64,000 nt of DNA. Source: Paenibacillus bovis (GTDB taxonomy: Bacteria > Bacillota > Bacilli > Paenibacillales > Paenibacillaceae). The position numbers and the translations under genes were made by a program. Below, in pieces: positions 45,424-53,143 of this stretch. The notes beneath the pieces were generated by a model. That model saw only the letters and a program-made list of their open reading frames with translations. It did no database searches and had not been told where the DNA came from. Position 1 is the first letter of the stretch. Each line of letters begins with the position of its first letter. The stretch spans positions 982,001-1,046,000 of the forward strand of contig NZ_CP013023.1 in NCBI RefSeq assembly GCF_001421015.2, written 5' to 3'.

Positions 45424-47817
45424 ATGGATGTTCGGCTGAGACAATTCGCAGAGGCATACGCTGCTGCTGAAGAGAAAACAGCCGGGCAGGGAGACGGGCG
45501 GAGCAGTATACACTACCCCGCCGTTTTCCTGTTTATCGGGGACCATGTCCGCGATGCGGCTGCTCATATCAGAAGCGTAAATGCCCAAAAATGGGATAAC
45601 GGCGCTGGTGTCATGTATGTTGAAGTATTACCGGAATCTGCTGCAGGCTCTTCTTCCCGATCACCAGAAGCGGATGATCCGCAGCAGATTTTGTCATACC
45701 TTTCTCTACCGGAAGTAGCTTCCGGCAAAAAGATGCAGCGTCCCGACTGGAGCGAGCATTTCCGTCAGGACGGTAGGCATCTGCTGGAGCTAAACCGCGC
45801 ATTTCGTCAAGCAGCCCGCAGACTGGCGGACTTTGGAAGAATGTATTCTTCTTTTGACCGGCTGCATCTGTCGGTAGTAACGCGTGTGGAAGATCCAATG
45901 AATATACTGGTGCCGCAGATTGCACTGCTGGCCCGGTCTATTCTGGGGCAATCCTTTAAATCGGTGCAGATGGATCTTTATGCGCTGATCCATGAAGGGG
46001 AGCAGGAAGAGAATTTTGGTTATGCCAATTCTGCCGGAGTAGCCTTTTTGCAAGAATTGGAACAGATGCAGCGGGAAGATTACAGCTTGAGTGCGCCGCT
46101 GCAGCGTACCGAGGATGGACTGTCTGTTATGGTGAATCATATGGCAGCACCGCTGTTTGAACTGGCCTATATACTGTCAGACCGTAATGAACGCGGAGTC
46201 GCAGTTAATGGTGGGGTGAACAGTAATTATGATATGATCTGCCGGATCAGTCTGCTGAAAAATCGGCAGCGTCCGGACAACGGCAGCGATGCAGCTTTTA
46301 GCGGCTCGGATTATAACAATACGGCTTTTAAAAATAATATTCGTAATGCAGATGGTAGTCAGGGACTCGTCTCTGCCGGCTACGCCCGTGTGCGCAGACC
46401 GGATCTGGCCATCGCACTGACCGTACTGGAGCACTTTTTCCTCGGCATTGTGCAGCGAATGAAGCATGAACCTTCGCTGAGTGCATATGAACGGGAACAG
46501 CTGCTGGGAATGGATGAGCTATCCATGGATAGCCGTCTGGAGCGTCTGATACCGGATGAAGCGCGGCTGGAGGATATGAACAGTCTGATGACGCGTTCGG
46601 TCAGCTTCTCCTCACTCAAATCCATGAGTTTGCGCGAAGCGGAATATGCTTTGTTTGAAAAGGGAGGCGATATGTTCTTCCGTGACAATTATGAGCAGGA
46701 AACCGAGCGCAGGCTGACAGAGTGGGATGCAGTACAGGAATTTAAACGTATCGTTGCCGAGCAGATGAGCGAGCATAAGGATGTGCATTTTTATCAGTTG
46801 GCTGCCTGGAGTGATGAAGCAGGTAATAGTAGCCTATGGCAAGTACTGCGCAGCCGTATTCGTGATCTGAATATTGCAGTGGAGCAGGCACAGCTGGAGC
46901 TGGAGCAGTGGTATAGCAGCCGCGCGGATGAGCTGTCTTTTCAAAAGATGCCGTTCATGGACAAGCATAATGTGCGCAATCTGACGAGGGCGCTGATCCA
47001 GGCAATCTATCCGCACCGTCTGCATATTTTGCGGCTGCAGACCAGGCTGAGGCTGTACCGGAGCTGGGAAGAACAGCTCGCCTCCCTGCACCGGGGCAGC
47101 ATGGAACTGGTACGCCGGATGGATCAGATCGGTCAGGATCTGCATACCGCTGCTACAGAAAGTATCCGTATTGCTGATGATTATATTGGACAGAATATCG
47201 CCGATTATTACAGCCGCATGACAGCAGAAGTGATGCAGGAGATTGAGGACAAGCGCGGCGAAAACGCCTTTTTCGAAGAACGCAGCATGGGCGATATAAC
47301 GAGTCTGCTGGAGCAGGGTTCTGCTGCACTCATTGAACGTCTGATTACGGTATGCCGTCAGGAACTGCTGCCGTCGCAGGCGCTGTCCCAGACCTTTGAA
47401 CAAGAGCTGCTACAGCGAGCCAATGTGACGATCGATTATGCCAACAAGCAGGCCCTGTCGCAGGAGGACCTGTTCAAGGAACTGTACCGTACACTCGAAG
47501 ATCGCGCGACGATTCATATCCGGCTGCTCGATTACACCCATAAGCACCGGTATGAAGAAAAGTACATGTTCGGCAATGCCAACGGCGAATTTGTTCGCTA
47601 TGCCGCAGGTGTCGATCATACGACCCGCATTTACAAAACCGGATTTATTCACGAAGACCGTACCAGCGGCGTCGAAAAGCTCAATCTAATGGGCGGTTTC
47701 GGTATAACCGACCTGATCTACTACCGCAACGGCAAGACGTATTACGACACCTACGTCGAGAATGGATACACTTTCCATACCGAAGAATCCGGCCTGAACA
47801 AAATAAATCATGCATAG
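45424..47817 (+). CDS. Uncharacterised partner of the tubulin-like protein, 797 residues
   Basis: I recognise no family. The N-terminal third is mixed alpha/beta (HYPAVFLFIGDHVRDAA, RLHLSVVTRVEDPMNILVPQIALLARSIL, SVQMDLYALI), a layout that could be a tubulin/Rossmann-like fold without the GTP signature. The middle is helical and rich in Arg and Glu (MELVRRMDQIGQDLHTAATES) and can form a coiled coil. The end is beta-rich (YMFGNANGEFVRYAAGV, GGFGITDLIYYRNGKTYYDTYV). No membrane helix or Cys motif is seen. It starts one base after the tubulin-like stop, so the two products are probably made in step and bind each other. Confidence 0.75.
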   Translation: MDVRLRQFAEAYAAAEEKTAGQGDGRSSIHYPAVFLFIGDHVRDAAAHIRSVNAQKWDNGAGVMYVEVLPESAAGSSSRSPEADDPQQILSYLSLPEVASGKKMQRPDWSEHFRQDGRHLLELNRAFRQAARRLADFGRMYSSFDRLHLSVVTRVEDPMNILVPQIALLARSILGQSFKSVQMDLYALIHEGEQEENFGYANSAGVAFLQELEQMQREDYSLSAPLQRTEDGLSVMVNHMAAPLFELAYILSDRNERGVAVNGGVNSNYDMICRISLLKNRQRPDNGSDAAFSGSDYNNTAFKNNIRNADGSQGLVSAGYARVRRPDLAIALTVLEHFFLGIVQRMKHEPSLSAYEREQLLGMDELSMDSRLERLIPDEARLEDMNSLMTRSVSFSSLKSMSLREAEYALFEKGGDMFFRDNYEQETERRLTEWDAVQEFKRIVAEQMSEHKDVHFYQLAAWSDEAGNSSLWQVLRSRIRDLNIAVEQAQLELEQWYSSRADELSFQKMPFMDKHNVRNLTRALIQAIYPHRLHILRLQTRLRLYRSWEEQLASLHRGSMELVRRMDQIGQDLHTAATESIRIADDYIGQNIADYYSRMTAEVMQEIEDKRGENAFFEERSMGDITSLLEQGSAALIERLITVCRQELLPSQALSQTFEQELLQRANVTIDYANKQALSQEDLFKELYRTLEDRATIHIRLLDYTHKHRYEEKYMFGNANGEFVRYAAGVDHTTRIYKTGFIHEDRTSGVEKLNLMGGFGITDLIYYRNGKTYYDTYVENGYTFHTEESGLNKINHA

Positions 47818-48261
47818 CCGTTTGGATAAAATGGGACCACACTATCGCAGCTACTAAACCAACACAAACAGCAAGGAAGCAATACCAAGCTAACCCATTA
47901 CCACCACTACTCACTACTAGATATGTCTATTCTTAACACAAGTATTCTTAATGCCAACGCACCAACCCATTTTTACCAAACGGCAAAATGGCGCGCAGCG
48001 CCGGATGCGAGGCTTTTGGCAGATCTGCAGCACAGTAGAAGGAAGCACGGAGCGAAGGGAAAAGAATGATCCAATAGAAGCGAAGCGTTCGCCTTTGACC
48101 ATGGATATCGACTGCTACAGGCAGTCTTTCGGGATATCCATGGTCAACAGCGATCGGCTGGATCATCTATCCCCTGAGCGATGTACTTTCCCATCTTCCC
48201 ACGCGCAGCATCCCTCAAAACCTCGCAGATACTTAACAATGGAAAAGGGGAGACGCCAGAA
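47818..48261. other. Intergenic, 444 bases, containing a nested palindrome
   Basis: This is a large gap inside an otherwise close-packed plus-strand operon. It holds the palindromic element at 48067-48167 and nothing that codes well. Codon usage and composition differ from the surrounding genes. Confidence 0.5.
48067..48167. repeat. Nested palindromic element, possible MITE-like or REP-like repeat
   Basis: TTGACCATGGATATC (48096-48110) is an exact complement of GATATCCATGGTCAA (48134-48148). Inside, GACTGC/GCAGTC pairs around a short loop. Outside, ATGATCCA (48067-48074) pairs with TGGATCAT (48160-48167). Together they give a cruciform of about 100 bases without a T tract, so it is not a simple terminator. 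Confidence 0.75.
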
Positions 48262-49542
48262 ATGCAGCGCAAAGTAAACTGGCTTATGGTTTTATTCAGT
48301 CTGATCGGAGGAGCAATCGGTTTTGTTCTCAGCGAATGGTTTTTGCATTCGTATTTTGACCGGATGCCCCGTATTTTTTTGATGGGGATTTATTTCGGCA
48401 TTATCAGTCTGATGATCGGCATTTTCTGTCTGCTGGCTGAAATGATTTCACCCAAATTGAACGGTGCTTCATGGAGACAGCGGTACACGGATGTGTCGTG
48501 GAAGCTGCTCGTTCCTGCTACGCTGGTTGTTATGTTCATCGGCGGACTGGCGGCCGAAGCATTGTACCAGCTTGATTTTAATGGGAGCCGGACTGTAAAA
48601 GATGTTGTTGTTGTTATTGATAATTCAAGCAGCATGCTGGATACAGACCCGCAAAATATTCGTTATCAAGCCGTGAAAAATATGGTCAATTCTATGGATG
48701 ATGATATGCGTGTAGGTATTGTTGAATTTAGCGGAGATGCTAAAGTTGCGTTGCCGTTAACAGCTGTAAACAGTACAACTCGCCCGCAGATTGATGGTGT
48801 TGTAGATCAGTTATCTGTTCGAAGTGGTGGAACAGAATTCACAGCTGCATTGAGTACTACCATGCAGCAAATTACCGAGCAGGGACAGGATGATCGTGGA
48901 ACATTAGTAATAATGATGTCTGATGGTTATAGTTCGCTGGATCCTGCTGCTTTGCAGCCTTATCAGGAGAAAAGGATTATTATCAATACCGTCGGTCTGA
49001 GTCTTGCTCAAGATGGAGGCCAGAATCTGCTGACGGATATTGCCAATGAAACGGGAGGTCGTTATTACGATGTTGCCCAAGCTACTAATCTAACACAAAC
49101 GTTCCAGCAGATCTACGACACACTGGACAAACGCACACTGGTAACCGAGCGCGGTGAACCGTTCAACAGCAATCTGTATTATCAGATTCTGCATGTCGTG
49201 CTTATTATGATTCTGGGCGGACTGCTCGGAGTCGGACTGGGCTTGCTGTTTGATAATCGCTTCCTGGCACGCAGCTTTGGTATTGGCGGCGGTGTCGGCG
49301 GACTGCTGGCTGGTCTGCTGCTGGAGTGGGGCATCGGCAAGACTGACTGGACGGATGGAGTTATCCGTTTCCTCGCGATTATGATTCTGGCATTAATCAT
49401 CGCGCTGTTCACACTGGTCATTCCGATCGGTGAGAACAATAAGCGGATGATTCGCCGCAATGATACACCGCCACCACCGCCAACCAGCTCGGGCAATCCT
49501 CGCCGTAGACGCGGAGAGAGCGCCCGCAGCTTCCAGCGATAA
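48262..49542 (+). CDS. Polytopic membrane vWA protein
   Basis: The start at 48262 is chosen because GGGGAGACGCCAGAA lies directly in front and the protein opens with a membrane helix (NWLMVLFSLIGGAIGFVLSEW). Two more helices follow (FLMGIYFGIISLMIGIFCLL and LLVPATLVVMFIGGLAAEAL), then a vWA domain with intact metal site (VVVIDNSSSM, GGTEFTAAL, VIMMSDGYSS), then three helices at the C terminus and a Pro/Arg-rich cytosolic end (PPPPPTSSGNPRRRR). The family is shared with the first vWA gene, but the topology differs: the domain sits between two membrane blocks. The length is 426 residues. It may be the membrane receptor of the locus. Confidence 0.83.
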   Translation: MQRKVNWLMVLFSLIGGAIGFVLSEWFLHSYFDRMPRIFLMGIYFGIISLMIGIFCLLAEMISPKLNGASWRQRYTDVSWKLLVPATLVVMFIGGLAAEALYQLDFNGSRTVKDVVVVIDNSSSMLDTDPQNIRYQAVKNMVNSMDDDMRVGIVEFSGDAKVALPLTAVNSTTRPQIDGVVDQLSVRSGGTEFTAALSTTMQQITEQGQDDRGTLVIMMSDGYSSLDPAALQPYQEKRIIINTVGLSLAQDGGQNLLTDIANETGGRYYDVAQATNLTQTFQQIYDTLDKRTLVTERGEPFNSNLYYQILHVVLIMILGGLLGVGLGLLFDNRFLARSFGIGGGVGGLLAGLLLEWGIGKTDWTDGVIRFLAIMILALIIALFTLVIPIGENNKRMIRRNDTPPPPPTSSGNPRRRRGESARSFQR

Positions 49543-49584
49543 AGTGGGTACGAATCCTATGTGCGTACCCGGGAGGTATGAACA

Positions 49585-50004
49585 ATGAGTGAAATGGAGC
49601 AATATGCGATCTGGTATTCCACATCGGAGAATCGGACGGCAATAATGGACAATTGGGCAGAAGAGGAGCAGGGCTGCCGATTTGAACGTGATTTTCGACT
49701 GCAGGATAGATGGATCGACTACGACCATATGATCATTCTCTGGTATGGTGAAGAACAGGGCCAGCTGGGCGATGTGCAGCGCAGCAATAATCCGGCGTTG
49801 GCAGAAGGTTTTGATTTTATTACCCAGCCTGCTGCCAAGCTCCTGTCGGAGAGGGGAATTGACCGTATCAGCTGTCTGGTCGCCCTGCCGGATTTTCATT
49901 ATGATGGTCAGGCAGCAGGCAGCGATACCCTGTGCTTTGCCGGCCATGTGAGCTGTACAAGGCCGGTGAGTGACTGGCTTCGGGAAATACTGGATGACAT
50001 GTAA
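49585..50004 (+). CDS. Small soluble protein, 139 residues, possibly Imm22-like
   Basis: The protein is acidic and soluble (WYSTSENRTAIMDNWAEEE, WIDYDHMIILWYGEEQGQL, CLVALPDFHYDG). The alternation of W, Y, D and E recalls the Imm22-type immunity fold, which would fit a conflict locus, but the match is weak and no search was possible. It has two Cys but no zinc motif. GGGAGGTATGAACA precedes the ATG. Confidence 0.5.
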   Translation: MSEMEQYAIWYSTSENRTAIMDNWAEEEQGCRFERDFRLQDRWIDYDHMIILWYGEEQGQLGDVQRSNNPALAEGFDFITQPAAKLLSERGIDRISCLVALPDFHYDGQAAGSDTLCFAGHVSCTRPVSDWLREILDDM

Positions 50005-50096
50005 TAGAATAAAGGAATGCTGTATACAAAGGCGTCCTTGACGGAGCCTAACAATAAACGAACGTATCGAGTTCCCTACAGGAAGGAGTTGGTGCA

Positions 50097-50777
50097 ATGC
50101 GCTATATTGATGCAGAACCGGGCAGTGACCAGGGTATTCGTGGACTGACTGCTCAGGTAGAGGATGGCTGGTGCGTCCTGCGGTGGTTATGGCCGCGGGA
50201 TGCCCAGGCGGTATATATCCAGAAATTATCCGGGAGTGATGCAGCAGATCCCGGCAGAGCTGTTCCGTCGGCTGCAGGATGGCAGGGCGACCAGCCTCCT
50301 TCTGCAGAGGGACTGAAATTGTACACACGTGAAGAATACAAAGCGGCCAACGGTTACCGGGACCGCCTCGACCACTTTGGCAAAATAGGATATGTAATCC
50401 ATCTGGTGATCGAGCAAAATGGGGAACAGGCACTGCTGCGACAGCCGGAGGGAGATAACCGCATCGAAGTCAGCGCCGGCCGGGCAAAAATCCATTATTC
50501 GATTCGTCAGCAGGGCAGCTGGCTCAGCAAACGCAAAACGGTACGCATCGAAGTGCATGCCGAAGTACCGGTAGCCCGCGATGTACTCTGTTATGTCAAA
50601 AAGGAAGGCAGCTATCCGGCGAACAGGGAAGACGGGATTGTCTATCCGTTCGCTGAGCCTTTTCAGGCCGGGCGCAATGAACTGCCGGCGATCGAGATGG
50701 GCAAGAATGAGTATGTGCGGCTCTTTTTTACAGATGGGCGTACCTATGGACAGATGTATGAATTGATTTTGGAATAG
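50097..50777 (+). CDS. Beta-rich protein of unknown function, 226 residues
   Basis: The sequence is likely all beta, with two or more sandwich-like parts (GLTAQVEDGWCVLRWLWPRDAQAVYIQKL, KIHYSIRQQGSWLSKRKTVRIEVHAEV, YVRLFFTDGRTYGQMYELILE). Its first half follows fibronectin-III spacing (W...L.W.WP..A..V.I). There is no signal peptide, so it stays in the cytosol. GGAAGGAGTTGGTGCA precedes the ATG. It sits 15 bases before the GTPase and is probably part of its complex. Confidence 0.6.
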   Translation: MRYIDAEPGSDQGIRGLTAQVEDGWCVLRWLWPRDAQAVYIQKLSGSDAADPGRAVPSAAGWQGDQPPSAEGLKLYTREEYKAANGYRDRLDHFGKIGYVIHLVIEQNGEQALLRQPEGDNRIEVSAGRAKIHYSIRQQGSWLSKRKTVRIEVHAEVPVARDVLCYVKKEGSYPANREDGIVYPFAEPFQAGRNELPAIEMGKNEYVRLFFTDGRTYGQMYELILE

Positions 50778-50792
50778 GGGGAAGATGGTGCG

Positions 50793-52055
50793 ATGAAGAT
50801 GTTTGATTGGTTCAAAAAAAAGCCGGATGCCGAACCCAGACCATTATTTTACGATATTGTATGCCCGTATTGTTTTAACAAATTCTCGCCGGATGATGTA
50901 GAATTTCGGGCCAGTCATCATCGTGAGGATGATGAAGATTATGCGCTGCGCGAGGATGCACGCCTGAACCGGTACCGGGAGCGCTTTGGGCTGGATACGG
51001 TGCGTGATATGGAAGCGGTGCTGCTGCCGGGAGATGTGCCGGAAGAGCACCGCATTTATTCGGATCATGTACTGGTCGGACTGAATGACCGTTATGGCGA
51101 AGTCACCCGGCGCCGTCTGTGTCCGCACTGCCATAATGAATTGCCTGTAACGTCAGGCAAAGTACCAAGCAATATTATCTCGATTGTCGGCGCTTCTCAG
51201 GTCGGCAAATCAGTCTATATGACATCACTCATCCATACGCTGCAGAACTCGACTGCCGATAATTTCGAAGCTGCCTGTATGCCATTGACGACAGAAATCA
51301 GCCGCAAGTTCCGCATGAATTACGAAGAACCGCTATTCGAGCGCGGCGATCTGCTGGCTTCTACCCAAAAGGAACGGATGCAGGAGCCGTTTATTTTCCA
51401 GTTCGTGTTCAAAGATGAGGAAAAGCCGCCGCTGACACTGGTATTTTTTGATGTGGCCGGTGAAGGTATGGTCGATCAGGATTATCTGGGACTGCATGGG
51501 CAGCATATCAAAAACTCATCGGGCATTCTGTTTATGGTCGATCCGCTGCAAATCCGCTCCATTCGCGATCGGATTCGTATCCAGCTCGGTGACAGCCGGG
51601 GGGAATGGGTGTCCCGCTACGATGAGCCGCGTGATGTGGTACTGACGCTGTTCAGTGACTTTATCGCGCATCAGGAAGACAGCAAGACGAATATTCCGAC
51701 AGCGGTTGTTCTCACCAAGAGTGATATGCTGGAATCGCTGCGTGGCGATGATGGAGAATATATCAAGTCGAACAGTAATATTTTCCATAATGTAGTGCAC
51801 CGCGATCATTTTGATCTGGACGAATTCGAGAATATTGATGGGGAGATTCGCCGCTTTATCGAGCGGGTAGATCGTCCGTTCAAAGGAACGATGGATGTAT
51901 ATTTCAAGGACACTGCCTACTTTGCCGTATCGGCGCTGGGTAGTAATCCGGTAGAGCAGAAGCTGCAAAGCGTTGTGAGTCCGATCCGTGTGGACGAGCC
52001 GTTTATCTGGCTGCTGTACAAACTGAATTATATCGAGGGGAGACGAAACGTTTGA
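50793..52055 (+). CDS. Zinc-ribbon TRAFAC-type GTPase, 420 residues
   Basis: A zinc ribbon sits at both ends of an N-terminal region, CPYCFNKF and CPHCHNEL. A P-loop GTPase domain then begins with SIVGASQVGKSVYMTSL (G1, about residues 128-142). FFDVAGEGMV (DxxG, about 218) and VVLTKSDML (TKxD, about 306) mark G3 and G4. The layout resembles DO-GTPase proteins, in which GTP turnover signals to partner proteins. It overlaps the next gene, a GTPase-associated protein, by four bases. AGGGGGAAGATGGTGCG precedes the ATG. I infer a regulatory switch for this locus. Confidence 0.85.
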   Translation: MKMFDWFKKKPDAEPRPLFYDIVCPYCFNKFSPDDVEFRASHHREDDEDYALREDARLNRYRERFGLDTVRDMEAVLLPGDVPEEHRIYSDHVLVGLNDRYGEVTRRRLCPHCHNELPVTSGKVPSNIISIVGASQVGKSVYMTSLIHTLQNSTADNFEAACMPLTTEISRKFRMNYEEPLFERGDLLASTQKERMQEPFIFQFVFKDEEKPPLTLVFFDVAGEGMVDQDYLGLHGQHIKNSSGILFMVDPLQIRSIRDRIRIQLGDSRGEWVSRYDEPRDVVLTLFSDFIAHQEDSKTNIPTAVVLTKSDMLESLRGDDGEYIKSNSNIFHNVVHRDHFDLDEFENIDGEIRRFIERVDRPFKGTMDVYFKDTAYFAVSALGSNPVEQKLQSVVSPIRVDEPFIWLLYKLNYIEGRRNV

Positions 52056-53143
52056 GTTCATTGTCGAACACTCCAATTCAGCAGCAGCTGTATACGCGTG
52101 AAAAGAGCGGCATATTCCGGACGACCGAGGGCTACGATACGATTGCCCGGTCGCCGGGTCTGGATGACGGATATATCAAAAAGTATCTTCATCCGCTCTG
52201 CAGCTACGATGCGCCTGCAGAGCTGGTATCGCAAGGGGAAAAAGAAGAATCCCTTTATCCTGAATCGCTGCAACTGGTGCGTCTGGATAACCGGGATGTT
52301 GTACTCGGCCGCAGCCGGTATGTCGCGGCGGACTTTACGGGTCTGCGCAGTACTTTTTTTACCCATAATTATGTTATTGCTGCGACGCTGGCAGAGGAAT
52401 GGGTGCATCATTATGAGCGGTGGCTGAATGCCTCGTTCCGCAGCAGCTATGATCCGGAGCAGGGAACCGTACTGGACGCGCTGAATGAACTGCCACAGGA
52501 GCCTGCTGTACCTGCTGATCCATTGACTGTGCTAGGTGAGCTGAATATCGATGAATCGCTGTTCCGGCAAATGCTGGGTGCGATTATGTCGGCGATTCAC
52601 AAGCATCGCAAAGTATATATTTCGCTAAATGTACCGGTGATCGAACTGCCTGTACAGGCAAAAAAACTGATTGGTGTATTGATGCAGACGCTGCCGTACG
52701 CTTTCCGCCGCAGGCTGGGATTCACAACCTATGCCAAAGAGCCGGAAAGCCGCAAAGGTATGCAGCTGCTATTCGTAGAAAGCGGCTCGATCCGTACGGG
52801 CGACCGCAATATTGAGCGTGATTATATTTTTGATCTGAGCAGTGGACGGATTCAGTCTGCCCAGGCGGGCAAGTCCGGCCAGATATATATCGATTGGGCA
52901 TGGCGCCATCTGAACCAGCCGGAGCGACTGCGTGAGCTGCTGGAATTTGCCGATCAGGGACAGGCAGGTATAGATGCTGCCGGTGAATCACTGCCTGATC
53001 CGGGACAGTATGACGAATGGACACTGCTATTCCGGGTCGAACAGGGGGACGAGCAGCTGTACCGGGAGCAGCAGGGCATGATCCTGCAGTCTCTGCTCAA
53101 GCATCTGCGTCCGGCAGGGGGGTGGAATCGGCGATCCGTCTGA
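52052..53143 (+). CDS. GTPase-associated protein, N-terminal part (GAP1-like), 363 residues
   Basis: The protein opens (after TTG) with QQQLYTREKSGIFRTTEGYDTIARSPGLD, a signature I associate with the GAP1 N-terminal domain of GTPase-linked systems. The middle (LVRLDNRDVVLGRSRYVAADFTGLRSTFFTHNYVIA) and a YAFRRRLGFTTYAKEPES stretch continue it. The frame ends abruptly after LLKHLRPAGG, where a run of six G lies, while the -1 frame continues smoothly with VESAIRLNDLFLSRF. This looks like a split gene. Start TTG overlaps the stop of the GTPase gene. Confidence 0.75.
   Translation: MSSLSNTPIQQQLYTREKSGIFRTTEGYDTIARSPGLDDGYIKKYLHPLCSYDAPAELVSQGEKEESLYPESLQLVRLDNRDVVLGRSRYVAADFTGLRSTFFTHNYVIAATLAEEWVHHYERWLNASFRSSYDPEQGTVLDALNELPQEPAVPADPLTVLGELNIDESLFRQMLGAIMSAIHKHRKVYISLNVPVIELPVQAKKLIGVLMQTLPYAFRRRLGFTTYAKEPESRKGMQLLFVESGSIRTGDRNIERDYIFDLSSGRIQSAQAGKSGQIYIDWAWRHLNQPERLRELLEFADQGQAGIDAAGESLPDPGQYDEWTLLFRVEQGDEQLYREQQGMILQSLLKHLRPAGGWNRRSV

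Noticed and set aside
47951..48277. Open frame across the nested palindrome (108 codons)
   Set aside because: It runs through the cruciform and has no ribosome site or family match; the region looks non-coding.
49393..50433. Minus-strand frame (346 codons)
   Set aside because: It crosses the ends of two plus-strand genes and their gap, and its composition is antisense-like.
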